Positions 10,256 to 21,904 of a stretch of DNA of 64,000 bases are shown here, one piece after another. Made by a program: the position numbers and the translations under genes. Position 1 is the stretch's first letter. The number at the start of each line of letters is the position of its first letter. The stretch lies in NCBI GenBank assembly GCA_029204045.2, contig JAQNDB010000163.1, positions 1-64,000 of the forward strand. The letters are read 5' to 3'. This stretch comes from Tillandsia leiboldiana. Its lineage: Eukaryota; Streptophyta; Magnoliopsida; Poales; Bromeliaceae. A model generated the notes under the pieces. That model worked only from the letters and a program-made list of their open reading frames with translations, was not told the DNA's origin and did no database searches.

Positions 10256-10457
10256 GGATCCGGATCAGAGCTAGCGATCCGGATCCCGAAGGTTGTTGTT
10301 TCATACAATACTTCAATCCGGATCGCAGCATCTCACGATCCGGATCCCGAACGTTAAGTTTTCTGAATTGTATGAACGATCCGGATCAGACAATCCGATC
10401 CGGATCCCGAACGTGTGATTGTCTGGAAACCGTCTTTTTTGCTACTGCAATCCGGAT
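10256..10457 (+). repeat. U3 palindrome array, GATCCGGATC type (copia A)
   Basis: Seven copies of ATCCGGAT-centred palindromes lie 70-270 bp upstream of the TATA box. Alternate copies are followed by CCCGAACG. Repeats in this position in plant LTRs usually act as enhancers. Copy number differs between elements: 7 here, 8 and 7 in the two LTRs of copia B, 10 in copia C. Confidence 0.85.
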
Positions 10458-10524
10458 CGCCGTCCGTCAAAATTCCAGAAATGTTAGGTTTTTGATTCTT
10501 ATCTCCTTCCAAATGTTTCTAACC

Positions 10525-10532
10525 TATAAATA
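10525..10532 (+). promoter_or_regulatory. TATA box of copia A LTR
   Basis: CCTATAAATAGACC is conserved in every LTR of this family in the window (36865, 46244, and 58436 on the minus strand). It marks the U3/R region, with transcription probably starting about 30 bp downstream. Confidence 0.8.
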
Positions 10533-10817
10533 GACCCTATGACTCTTTTTCTAGGGCTAATCCAAATAATCCACATAGCCGTCATTTTCATATATCATCT
10601 TATACGGCTCTAGATCCACATATAGAGAAGAAAGGAAATCATTAGAGAATACTCTATGTTTCTTCATCTATATTGATTAGTTTGATTCTAGGTTTTCATA
10701 CTCACATCTTGAGTTGAATCAAACTAATGAATACTTAGATGGTATTTCCGATCTATCTTTGATCTAAGTATTCGGCGGATCATCACCACCAAAAACAACG
10801 ATTTACCCCAAAAATCG

Positions 10818-11002
10818 GCGCGTGGATTCGCGTGTCCTTGTGGATTCAAGGTTCAACCGCTCTCGTGGATTCGGAGCGAGGCACGTTCGTGGATTCGAAG
10901 GGTGCTATTGGGTGAAGACCGTGGATTCGGTCGGACGTCGTGGATTCGACGTTGGACGCCGTGGATTCGGCGTTGGGGCGCAGATCGTGGATTCGAGAAG
11001 CG
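10818..11002 (+). repeat. Array of eight mini-hairpins with constant loop GTGGATTC (copia A LTR)
   Basis: The octamer GTGGATTC starts at 10822, 10840, 10865, 10889, 10921, 10940, 10961 and 10987. Each copy is flanked by its own complementary arms: CGC/GCG, CCTT/AAGG, CGCTC/GAGCG, TTC/GAA, GACC/GGTC, ACGTC/GACGT, ACGCC/GGCGT and TC/GA with an outer CGC/GCG. Stems differ between units but still pair. Unit spacing is irregular (18-32 bp), so the array is not a coding repeat. It lies downstream of the TATA box, in the transcribed leader. It is present in copia B (37173-37358) and copia C (57974-58163). Confidence 0.85.
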
Positions 11003-11297
11003 TCGTGGAGCGAGCGGAGAAGATCCTCTAGGAGCGTATGGAAAAGGTTGAGTCGTAAGTGTGTACGGTAAATCACCTTGTACGTGTTTTAATTCTAGTG
11101 GATTTCTGCCGTGTTATCGGTCCCGTGGTTTTTTACTCCGGTGATGGAGTTTTCCACGTAAAAATCTTGCGTATTATTTTTATTTCCGCATTGGGTTTTT
11201 ATCGCAACGATTTTTGAGTGTTTATACGTTTACACCTATTCACCCCCCTCTAGGTGTTTTTTCCCCTATTTAGATCCTTATTACATATAACCCAACA

Positions 11298-11962
11298 GGT
11301 TTGGCTAGGAACGAACCCTAGGATGACTTGTGTTCACGAGAGAGCGCTGGGTTTTGAATAGTGGTTTGGAACTCTGATGTGTTTCATGTTCGTGTTTTAG
11401 GAACCGTTGTTAGTTAAGGGTTAGTCGCGCTCAAGGTTTCGACCGTGAGCCTGATGTTTCAGTGGAGCCAGAGGGCTCAGATCAGTTACAGTACTTGTGG
11501 TTGAAGGATTGACCTTTTAGTATCCTTGTGTCATAATTCAGTGGCCTAAGTGCCCGATGGTAATCCTGATTTGGGAAGAATTTGAATTTTGTCCTTTGTG
11601 TCAATTCTATTGAGAAGTAGAGACTCTTGGTAGAGGTTATATTATCGGCATAGGGATTGCGAAGGAAGGTATCGGATATACCTTCAGATGTGGGTTGTGT
11701 CCCCAACTAGTTGTTGGCGACAGATCTATGGTATTTCGCCTTTCTTTTGGTAAGCACGTTGGGCGGCCGACAACGTACTTTCGAAAGAACTGAGAAATAC
11801 TCTGCCCTGTAAAGGGGAATATTCAGATTGGGTCTAAATGAGTAATCTGAGAGTTGTCAATATTTTGTGACTGATTGTCACTACTGTGAACCTGTTAGAG
11901 GCGTAATAGTGGATTAGTTAAGTTTAAGTTTCGGGGACGAAACTTCTTAAAGTGGTGAGTGA
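11298..11962 (+). mobile_element. 3' end of the internal region of a family C chromovirus
   Basis: No ORF survives. The end carries the hairpin GTTTCG-GGGA-CGAAAC (11928-11943), found just before the polypurine tract in all chromoviruses here. A tract AAAGTGGTGAGTGA follows, abutting the LTR start TGTAGTAACC. Copia A inserted at its left side, so the rest lies beyond the window. Confidence 0.7.
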
Positions 11963-14900
11963 TGTAGTAACCATGATTTTAAAATCCAAATTTAGGATTA
12001 AAATAATTTCCAGAATTATTTAAATAGGCAATTAGTGGGTCAATAGTGGCCCAGAAATGTTGACTTTTGATCGGGGTCTGATCTGGAAAATCCGAGATCA
12101 CCATTGCGATCTTCTCGTCGAAACATAGAAGTTTCATATTCATATGTTTTCGATCCGACGGTCGGATTGTCCAGAAATCAGCGAAGAAGCGGGCGGGCCC
12201 TGCAACTTAAAAGTGAATAGTAACTCTCGAATTTGACCCCTCTCGATTTATAGTCGGCCGATTCACTGTCTAAAATTCAAACCTAGCGACATGGGTAGTC
12301 AAACCTAACTAATTTCAACGTTCTGAGCACAATGGCACTGACGGTTTTCGCGTTTGGCGACCCGTGTGCATCGAAGTGCGTGCAACGCATCGCACTTTGC
12401 TGAACTTTATGGATCAAGTTTTTATCCGAGTGTCAAACAAAACAAACAAATACGCTACTTGACAGGTCTCGACGAGCCGAACGTCGTGGCGAAGTCCATT
12501 TTGCAATTCGACGATCAGGTTGTCTCGAAATACGCGAAAAGTGCCAAAAGGATCAATTATTTTGCAAGAAACCTAATGTTTCTTGGGCCCAATCTATTGG
12601 GACTTTGGGTTTGGGCTCCTGCCAGCATTTGGAGCCCACGAGTGGGTGCTAGGGAGCTGGAGTGGCTGGCTGTGGCGGTTGTGGGAGAAAAGGGTTCGAA
12701 TTACTTTTAGTCTTTACCAAGACCTTTGAGCTTCGTGGGGGGGGGGGGGGTTACACGAGGTGCTCTTGGGATTCATAACTCCCAGGAGTTATTTCTTCAT
12801 AACTCTGGTGCGGGGATGGCTGAGGAACTATTCCTTTGAAGCCAACCCGAGAGATAATCCGAGGGAGAGTGAGAGGAAGGAAGGTTGGACCAAACCTTTA
12901 CCTGGTTGGAGTTGAAGTTCCCTGTGGTGTTCCACAGTACTAGAGGAGCATTTGGAGGCTTGCTGAGGTTGCGCGAAGTGGGAGGAGTGAAACCAGCTTC
13001 TTCCTTCTTCATCAACTCCGACCAAGGTAAGGTCCTCTCAAACCCCGGTTTGTGTTAGCCCGAGACCCCTAGCAGGAGATTAGTTAGGATCTTATGATGC
13101 TCTCTGCAAGGCCTGAGCTTCCCATGCACGTTGCATGGCCGGCGGGAGCAAGTTCTCGCCGGAAACCTAGCCGAGCTCCGCCGCGGCATTTCTTCGCAAC
13201 CAATGAACCAAATCGAAAAATAAAATGATGGACGTGAACTGTATGGACCATAGATTAATCCTGCAAATTTTTATTAAATTTGGTTGAGTATTTAACTCGC
13301 AGATCGAAACCCTAGTTTCGGAAATTTTGCATGTTGGCCGAGCTTCTTGCTCCGGCGCCGGCGCGCTTCCCCGCCGCCGGACACCTGCCCAGAACACTTG
13401 CTGGGACCAAGGGGAGTGCAACCATGCTGTTGCATGGCTTCCATGCATCATGAAAGTCATGATGCCATGGATGACCCGAATTCAAGCTCAATCGCGGCCG
13501 CCGGCGCTCCGGCCATCTCCGGCCGGGGAGGGTTGGTCGGGAAGTTTCCAGAGATGGGTTAGAGACTTTCCATCCATGTTGGAGAGCTCCATGAAGTCTC
13601 GGTAAGAATTCACCATTAGAGGTGAAAAGCTCAAATTGAGCTCTTCTCCTCCGCCGCGCCGCCGCCGTGTTCTGTGCCGGCCACAAGCACAGGAAGTTTC
13701 ACAGTGAAGTTTGGCACCTGTTGGTGCCATTAGTTGAGCTTCAGAACCCTTGGGTTGATGGTCACGATTTTCAAGATTTGGAGCTTCATCTCCTTCCTTG
13801 AGCCGACCAACCTAGGGTTTTCGGATTGCTCCAAGATGAGGAGAAATGCTCCAGTTACCTCGTAAGAGGTTTTGCTCCATAAAATTCTGCTCCAGATGTT
13901 GTATAGGCAGAGAACATATACTGGGAAATGGTTGTGTGTGTGTTTGTAAACTATGCATGCCAAGTGTTTGTTGAAATGCCACAGAGAAAAATTAAATGGA
14001 ATTTGTCTTAGGAATAAATATGAAAGATTCTCCAATTGATTCCCTGAGCTTGATGCTCACTTCAGATCAAACAAGATCTGTGTGGACAGAGGTTTTAAGC
14101 TTTGTGCTTTATGTTAGTGAGCAAGGATGGTGGATCTTCAGATCCAGCAACTCCTGTGCTGCTCTAGGGCAAGCACAGTGATATATAAGGTATTTTAAGC
14201 ATAACCCTCTAACAGAATTTAATTTGGTTAAGTAGAAGTTGAGTTCTGGTGTAATCATGCTCTAGAATAAATGATTGGCCAAAGTCCTGTTTTTGGACTG
14301 TTTAAAAAGTTGTAACAGTGAGCTCTTGACTAATTTGGGGTCACTGGACGCGATGCTCGTGTTAGAATTAGGTTTCGATGTCCCGGAGAAACAAAAATTC
14401 ATTTTGGCTAGGTTAGAGGAGTGTTTTATGGCCCGAAGTTTTCCTCAGGTTGCGTGCTGCCACAATTGTGTGAGCACGGTGTTCAGCAAGTTAAAAGTTA
14501 CCTGCTGGAAGTTACGGTTCGTTAAAATGAGTTTCCAGTAGAAAGAACGAGCGAAAACAGTGCTAAAAAGGGTTAAGTTGACTTGAAATAAGTTAGAGTT
14601 AAAGATAGAGTTGATCCCTGATCAGTACGTTTGATTCAGGTTGGCTCGATTTGCCGCTGGTCCTCGAGCATACAGTGGATTACGGTTTAGACGCCTGCGA
14701 GTTGTCAGGTGGGTTTATCTTCGGTCCGGGCTTTATCATTTCGGCCCTCTGTGTACGGTATTGGTTGGACCCCTGTTTTTGGTTAACCTGGATATAATTG
14801 AGCCTATCTGCCTTTGATTGAGTTATATTACTGTTTGTTGCTTTGCCTGATTGGTCATTACCTAGTTGGCACATTTATACTTGATTATCAGTATCTATAT

Positions 14901-16743
14901 CCTGATTCATGTTCTAGTTGTGGTTGATAATTATTCCTGCCCATGAGTTGAGATTCAGTTGATTCTGACATTGCATCGTTGATCGGATTGTTTCGGCTTG
15001 TTGTTCACCCGTTATGTTGCTAAATACATGATTTTATTAAATAAATGTTTTTACCGAGCTTCGTAGGGTCGCCTGAGTCTGTTCTTGTTTGATAGGACAA
15101 AGGCATTGCTCTTCGAAGTTTGGACCTAGAACTTGTTTTCAAAATGTTTTCTCAAAAACATCATGTGTTTAGTTGTATGATCGATTTGTAGTTGATTTCC
15201 ATGTTAGTACTTGTTCGTGATTATTGCGATATCTGAGATATCAGTTCCCTTGATTGTTCCTGGATCATTATAGTTGATGTTGTTCTTGCATGTGATTGAG
15301 ATGATATTCTGATATGGTATTATTGCTGAATCCCAAAGGGGATAGTTCCCGGCTTATTGCCGATTACCCGGTCAGAGGACCGTGAGCTTGAGCATTCGCA
15401 TGATTTATCGCCCGCACTGCTGTACTTCACGAACATCAGCGGAGTCATGACCCGTGTGGATGTTCTTTACCGGTAAAGTGGTCTGGTGTATGACCCGTGA
15501 CTCCCAGGTTAGTGCCTAAGGGTGCCGGAGTGTTGACTCCCAGGTTAGTGCCCGAGGGTGCCGGAGTATGTCAGCCAGGTTGGTGCCAGGTTCGGCGAGG
15601 TTTTCCCTGAGGTCTTGTCACGCCCCGGGGTCGAAACTGCGACCCGGGCCCGCCAAACAGATCCGCCACCTATGCCAACCTGCATAGGCGAAGCGTCCTA
15701 CCTGCAAGAAAAGTACTATAACTAAACAGATATCAGAGCTATAAATAAAAATCTGCTGTAACTAAAATCAATCACTGTACAACTGGAAATAAAACAACAC
15801 AGTCTGCCTCCTAAAATAATAATAATACAATATCCTCAAGTACAAGCTCTAAACCCAACCGGGAGGTAACTCCAATATATACAACAGTGTACAGTCTCTC
15901 AATACAAAATATCCTCACTACAATAGTCTCTCAAAAGAGGGAAAAGAAACAACTAATCTACAGATGATCTCCTCTGAAGGGTACCGCTACTCTCCAACGA
16001 CGGGTAGGGATCTAGCTCGCGACTCCCTCGCCTCGATCAACAACCGCAGAGTCGGCAACACCCGCAAGACTCTGCAAAACAAAGGAGAGGAGAGAAAAAA
16101 GGGGGGGGGGAACCCCCAAAGGGTGTGAGAACTACACCAAAAAGGGAGTTCTCAGTGGGTACCACCGCCAGACCCGACGGTCTGCCCACCAAGTCCTCAA
16201 GAGACAAAAACTAACCCAAGTCATAAGACTGAAATAAGTAGGCTGGAGACTCTCGACAGCTACCCTGCCCCTAACTAAAGGCAAAAAGGGGGAGAACCAA
16301 ACAGTGGTATGCAACCACTAGCACATGAAGTGCACCAACGACCCAATCGAGCTGACTGCCACATCTGGTCCAGTCAAACCTGCGCCCACCTACAACCACC
16401 TCCCGCTGACGGGCAGGAATTACGTAGGGCGTCCAGACGGACTAGCTCGCTATCGAGTAGAGGCTCATGCAGGCTATGGTCAAAATCCACGCTCTCTCTC
16501 AGAACGGATAGAATCATGATGCTCAACCTCTCACACAGCGGTCAAAGTACTCTCAACGACACGGGACCACCGTCAACCAGACGGCTCTCAATAATACTAG
16601 CACTGATCTAAACTCAACTACCAGTCTGCACTCGGTCCCCAGGCACGAGTGTAACACTAAAAGTATTTGACCGAAATAACCCAATCGAATGAACCGGTAT
16701 ACAACCCGGTACTGCCTGCTCTGTCAAACCCCACTGTCCAAAT

Positions 16744-16827
16744 GACCGGAACCCAACACGGTCTGACCGGCACCCAACACGGTCTGACCGGAACCCAACA
16801 CGGTCTGACCGGAACCCAACACGGTCT
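16744..16827 (-). repeat. 21-bp tandem repeat, four copies, inside the solo LTR
   Basis: The unit reads GACCGGAACCCAACACGGTCT on the plus strand, nearly perfect over four copies. Each unit can fold through its GACCG...CGGTC ends. Confidence 0.8.
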
Positions 16828-18703
16828 GAAGCCTACTCCGGAGCAGCACTCGAGGGGAGCTACCCACACGAGTAAAGCATCTCTGTCATCAATGTCACCA
16901 GTATCTCTAAACGGCGGACTTGATCATCAATCTGATCAAAGTGGGAAAACTCAACCACCAAGGAAAGACCCGACCTCAATCGGATGCACTAAACGATCAG
17001 TGGGAAACTCCATCCACTAAAGAAAACTGATACCCAATCAGGTGCATAGAGAAACATCCGGTCAACCGCCCAATATCCGCGGTTGCCGCAAAGCCCCACA
17101 ACTAAGCCAACCTGTCCCAGACACGAAGTCCTGACTACCCTATCCAGACCCCTGCTCGAACCCGAGCAACACTGACCACTTGACTAGCAAAGGCGGAGAA
17201 AGGAAAAGCATGGTTTCTCCTAAGTCAAGTTCCCATAAGTAGTGCAGCAGTAAAAGATGGCCTAACTACATGACCATACAAGCATGCAAGTGTCCTCAAG
17301 GAAATAAAGGGGGGTAAAGCATAATAATAGATCCTTTAGGAATAAACAACATGCCGGAATCCCAAAACTAGATCTGTCCACAATTCAGGGTTCATCAACA
17401 GAATGATCATGATAACTCCTCAGAGTACAAATCCGCACATAGCTACGAGATCCTGTCCCAAAGCATAAACCAACCACATGAAAGGCTATGTGCTAACATG
17501 GCATGTTACATAATCTCATAGGGTAACATTATCCTAGGTAAGCTTACACTAGTCATCACATAGATGTCCAAGTCATGCAAGTCCTCAGTATACCTCATAA
17601 ATACTATTCTTGCAATCATTATACAAATATCATTATCAAGCTTACCTACTTACCAACATAAACCATGTACCCTAAACATGCATGCATCAGTCATAGAGGG
17701 GTGACATCCCCACAAGTGCACTTATATTTGCCATAACATACTCATTGCCTTAAATAGTTACTGATATTAAGCTTACCCACCTGAAGCGCTTAAACCAAGG
17801 CAAACCTGAAGTCGGTGAAGTGGGTAGACGCCCACGGTCCAAAATCTGCCAACATAACACCCTCGGTACAAGTCGCGCAAGCCTTGGCTCCAAACGACTG
17901 AAAACACCCCTGAGTACAACAATAAGGCTCAACATTACACTTTTATTCCAAAATTAACCAAGTATACACAATCTGGAAATCAGTCCCAAAGTCGTGCTTA
18001 TTTCACCTGCCGAATTGCCCAGAAAAATCCCATAAAAATACCACAGTAATCCTCGCGTCGATACCTTCGAAACGAGTACCTGCACGTCCAATTCCGAGCC
18101 CCGTAGGCCGAGTTACAAATTCCACAGTACAGGTGCGCAAAACCACACAGCAACATAACTGTAATTCCATTTACAGATAAGGGGAAGAACATATACCTTC
18201 GGGCAAAACTCAGAAAAATCCAATAAAAATACTGTGATATTCCTTGCGCCGAGTAGATGAAAAAAGTGTACAAGCACGTCGTCAAACGATGCCCGGTTGC
18301 GGAGATAACGCCGAAATACCAAGCCGCTGTCCAAATCTCCTTCACAGAAATGGGGTCACAGTAAGCTTGAACAAACACCTCGAAAAGCGTGAAATGAGCG
18401 AAAGCTGAAAATACCAAGATCGTAGATCTGTCCGTCGCGAATCCAGCGGCGAAGAAATCACTCGAAAAGGTGGTCGGAGTAGGCCGGGGGAGCTCGCGCA
18501 CCGAAACGCGACGAAGGGGAACCCAAAAGGACGAGCGTCGCGCCGCGCCGTAAAAATAGAAACCTCGATAAGCGTGCCACCAAAAATCCCAAAACTTTGC
18601 AGAAGGATGCAGCCAAACTCGGGGATCATCTTTGCTGAAGGCACCCAGGCGAGAGGAGGCTCGGAAATGGCGGAAAAAGGGGGAAGAAGGAGGCTCGGAT
18701 CGC

Positions 18704-18710
18704 TTTTATA
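18704..18710 (-). promoter_or_regulatory. TATA box of the minus-strand solo LTR
   Basis: Read on the minus strand it is CAGCCTATAAAAGC, the same context as the box at 2509 in the plus-strand solo LTR. Confidence 0.55.
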
Positions 18711-20350
18711 GGCTGCAGAAACAATTGAAGAAATATCGGATATGTCCCACTTTCCGGGCGCTGGGGATTTTCGGGCGCGCACTGTAGCAGCCCGAAATCC
18801 CCGCGCGCGCGCACTGTAGCCGCCCGAATCCACCCTGGGCCTCCACGTCGCCCGCCAAACAGGCGACAGCAACCCCGGCCGCTCCTCGCACGACGCGTGG
18901 CGCCCTCCAGACGCCGACACGTGGCCGCCCCAAGCGCGGGAACCGGCCGTCAACGCGCCCACGTGCGCTCTGCGCCCGCCGCCTGCGCCTCTGCGCGCAC
19001 GCTTCCCGAGGCGCCCGCAGGTGCGCCGTGGACCGGGTGCACGTGGACCGGCCAACCGGTGTGCGCCACGTGTCCCCCCACCGGTCCACCGTACACCCGC
19101 CCTTCCCGTGGACCGCGCCCGCTGCGCCGGCCCAACCGGGAACCGCCACCTGGCCCGCGACCGGTGCACGCCTCCGCGGTGGACCGCGCACCCGCCAGAG
19201 CCTGCTCCGCCGCGCTCCGCCGCTGCCGGCCGCCGCGCGCCGCCGCCGCCGGTGCAGGAACAGTACCCTTGCCTCGAAAAACATGCCGAATCACCCGGAC
19301 TCCGGAAAAAGCAAGTGAATAGTCCATTTTCATCGTTTTCGCGCGCTGAATCCAAATCCGAAGTCCAATCTGCCAAATTCCAACTCTAAAAATTGCCGAA
19401 GGCATCCGGGAAGGTGTTCCTTGATCCAAACTTCGCGCTGGGTCCAATTTTAATATCCATGACGCGCGAAACCACTTCTGGAGCTCCGACGGAGTCCACC
19501 GATCACCCACGTGATCCATTTAACACACTGAGCCCAACAATAATATCCAATTGGGGCACAAATCCCACCAACACGCCACATAGGCCTTCGGGAACTGTAG
19601 ATGAACCAGTAATCTCGTCGTGGGGATCCAGGTCCTCACAGGTCTTGATGACCAATATGGTGGCTTGAGATTGAGTTGATTTTAGTATTTCATCTATTGA
19701 TGCATGAGTTGCTGATTGTTATGTTTACTTCATTATCCATTGATTCCTGGATTTGATTTCAATTATCCACCTATACATGTCGAGATTTGATATGATGCCT
19801 TTACTTTTAGTATCATGATTATTGAGTTGCTGATCCTACCAGTGCTTTCATATCTGCTGATACTCAATGACACTTTCATGAGGATATACTTGTTGATCTC
19901 CACGTTGCTTCCATTATAATAGATTTGTTGATATCCATGTTTATCCCATAATGATATTTCTTATCTGTCTTAACTCATAATGACTTTACTTCGAGTAAAC
20001 ACTGCTCCTTTATGATAATTGCTTTTCCTAACAGTGATCTTTTACTATCCTCTAGTATTGTATACCAGTAGGTACGATCTGCTATTTCTCGGCTCGTCGT
20101 GCCCACTGGGATACACTCCGGTGTGTCTCACACCCTCGGGTGACTGTTTTTCAGGTCGCGCGGGTGTTGGGATGTCGGGACGAATTGGCGAGGTATCGAT
20201 ATAGAGGTTGACCTTGGACAGCCGAATGCACATGTATTCGTATCAGTTAAAAGAAATGTGTAATTCATTTGTTGAGTTGTTGTAATAATTAAATTGTAAT
20301 TTTTGATAGTTGTAGTACGTAGTTAGTACTCTGATGTTGTTGCCAAGCTA

Positions 20351-20414
20351 GCCGTGCATATATAGAGAAGGCTCAATCCCATGGGGGATTGGGACTCTTC
20401 TATATATGTGGCGG
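20351..20414 (+). other. Conserved LTR 3'-end stem-loop (family C)
   Basis: CATATATAGA pairs with TCTATATATG, and AATCCC with GGGATT around a short loop. The arms end in GCCG and CGGC. An A-rich run follows about 40 bp later. The same fold is present in family D LTRs at 22207-22264, 46700-46759 and 53776-53837, with different bases in the stem. Confidence 0.7.
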
Positions 20415-20503
20415 TCTGTCATTGCCCTGGCTGTTTTTGCAACTCTGATTTATAAAAAAAAAAAAATTATACACTGATTTTTTTGAACTCGGGGCGTGAC
20501 AGT

Positions 20504-20770
20504 GACCCGCACGGGGCCGGGCACGCGCCCAGCCCCACGTGCGGGGGCGACCCGCACGGGGCCGGGCACTCGCCCAGCCCCACGTGCGGGGGCGACCCGC
20601 ACGGGGCCGGGCACTCGCCCAGCCCCACGTGCGGGGGCGACCCGCACGGGGCCGGGCACGCGCCCAGCCCCACGTGCGGGGGTGAACCCGCACGGGGCCG
20701 GGCACGCGCCCAGCCCCACGTGCGGGGGTGAACCCGCACGGGGCTGGGCACACGCACAGCCCCGTGTGTG
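20504..20770 (+). repeat. 45-bp GC-rich minisatellite, six units
   Basis: Units start at 20504, 20549, 20594 and 20639, with two slightly longer units after that. Each contains CCCGCACGGGGC and GCCCCACGTGCGGG, which are inverted repeats, so every unit can fold into a hairpin. Confidence 0.9.
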
Positions 20771-21014
20771 GGCTGGGAGCCGCTCATGACCGGACGCCGG
20801 ATTCGGCGGGTCATGCCGCGTGACCGACCGGGGGAGGCGATTTGACGGTGATAGTTATTCGAGTCTGGGTGCTGACTTTTCCTTGCGGCAGGTGTGTGTG
20901 AGTCCGGGCGAGCGTGTCGGGACGCGAGGAAGGTCGAGCATTGATCGCCACAAGTGACAGGTGGGTTTGACTGTGGTGTTTAGCGTCGGTCTTGGCAGTC
21001 TTTTTACTTTCGAT

Positions 21015-21179
21015 ATACATGATAACGGTTATAATTTACCCTTGTTTATACATGATAGCAGTTATAGCTTACCCTTGTCTATACATGGTAACGGTTATAA
21101 TTTACCCTTGTTTATACATGATAACGGTTATAGTTTACCCTTGTTTATACATGATAGCGGTTACAGTTTACTCTTGTTT
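21015..21179 (+). repeat. 33-bp minisatellite, five units
   Basis: The unit begins ATACATGATAACGGTTATAA and ends TTTACCCTTGTTT. Five copies lie head to tail with a few substitutions. Confidence 0.9.
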
Positions 21180-21380
21180 ATACATTATGATGCTGACATG
21201 ATAGCGGTTATGGTTACTTTGCTCGAGGCTGCAGCACTCGCACCCGCGGTTTGGCCACCGCAAAGGGTGCGCTTTTCCGAAAAAGCGGTCTATTGACCCG
21301 TGTATACCCACGAGGTGACGTAGTGGGGCCCCTTATGTAGTTGTGGGGTTTGAGGCGCCGAGGTGCGAGCGGTGCGACCC

Positions 21381-21514
21381 GTCGGTTTAGTTGTCCGACG
21401 TGGTCGGGTATTGCAGGTACGGTACGGCCGTCGGTTTAGTTGTCCGACGTGGCCGGGTATTGCAGGTACGGTACGGCCGTCGGTTTAGTTGTCCGACGTG
21501 GCCGGGTATTGCAG
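21381..21514 (+). repeat. 49-bp tandem repeat, nearly three units
   Basis: GTCGGTTTAGTTGTCCGACG starts at 21381, 21430 and 21479. GTCGG and CCGAC form a small stem in each unit. Confidence 0.9.
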
Positions 21515-21904
21515 GATACAGGGGTACAGGTTGTCTTTTCCCTTTGAGGGGAGGGGTTGCTCCGGTTGACTTTACGGTTTGTTTTACTACTTTTCCTGCT
21601 CTACTATCATTCGTTACTGACTTCCCACGTGGTGACAGGGTCCAGACGAGGGGAGAGGTAGGCGACGGCGAGGACGGGGCAGGAGCTTCCGGGGCGCTGG
21701 GGACCCTGGACTGTATTTCCTCTTTCACCATTACATTTCATTTACATTGTAGTTATTTGTGAGGTTCTCGATACCCTCGTGGGGTCGGCGTGGATGTCGG
21801 TACGGTTTACATTTAGTTGTTCTCTTATACTTTTATTCTTCCTTTCATTTCTGTTGGCCGTTTGGAAAAGAAAAAGCCAAACCAAAGAAAAGATTGCGAA
21901 AATC

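Larger units (their letters stand above)
1..11297 (+). mobile_element. Copia A: SIRE/Maximus-type Ty1/copia retrotransposon, 5' part cut off by window edge
   Basis: The element enters at the left edge inside the integrase region and runs through reverse transcriptase, RNase H, a long non-coding stretch, ORF3, two polypurine tracts and the 3' LTR ending at 11297. It is split by a solo LTR at 1481-4895. Domain order (integrase before RT) is Ty1/copia. An extra ORF between pol and the 3' LTR is the hallmark of the SIRE/Maximus lineage. Its pol and LTR repeats are closer to copia C than to copia B. The 5' LTR, gag and protease lie outside the window. Confidence 0.93.
10030..11297 (+). repeat. 3' LTR of copia A
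   Basis: The LTR starts TGTTACGGAA after the polypurine tract and ends AACCCAACA, about 1.27 kb. In order it holds a palindrome array (U3), a TATA box at 10525, a hairpin array at 10818-11002, and a pyrimidine-rich segment CACCCCCCTCTAGGTG near the end. The flank after 11297 is chromovirus internal sequence, so copia A inserted into family C. Confidence 0.93.
15616..19640 (-). mobile_element. Solo LTR (minus strand) of the E-type chromovirus family
   Basis: Read on the minus strand it starts TGTGAGGACC and ends CCCCGGGGCGTGACA. GGTCT is duplicated exactly at 15611-15615 and 19641-19645. There is no internal region, so it is a 4.0-kb solo LTR. Its 5' end matches the LTR of element E (22377-23016), which shows the family. 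The GC-rich U3 (18750-19270) gives large overlapping frames on both strands that look like composition artefacts. Confidence 0.92.
11963..20501 (+). repeat. 3' LTR of family C chromovirus, split by a solo LTR
   Basis: The LTR starts TGTAGTAACC and ends CTCGGGGCGTGACA. It is interrupted at 15616-19640 by a minus-strand solo LTR with perfect GGTCT duplications, so the LTR itself is about 4.5 kb. A second, more diverged copy begins at 54539. It contains a run of 14 G (12737-12750), CCG-rich tracts around 13640, and near its end a long hairpin (20351-20414) followed by an A-run. Small ORFs inside are not convincing. Sequence at 12300-12530 is well conserved in the other copy (54900-55110). Confidence 0.85.

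Noticed and set aside
10256..10457. CRISPR-like array
   Set aside because: Short palindromic repeats with uneven spacers inside a plant LTR; no cas genes and a eukaryotic context.
10822..11031. Possible small peptide repeat (RRGF, VDS) over the GTGGATTC copies
   Set aside because: Spacing of the repeats is 18-32 bp and often not a multiple of three, so the repeat is not kept in one frame. The complementary arms explain the pattern better.
18342..19376. 344-codon minus-strand frame
   Set aside because: It spans the U3/R part of a solo LTR, with equally long frames on the other strand. This reflects GC bias, not a gene.
20400..20814. Repetitive proteins rich in Pro/Arg/Gly on both strands
   Set aside because: They are translations of a 45-bp minisatellite whose length is a multiple of three, so every frame stays open.
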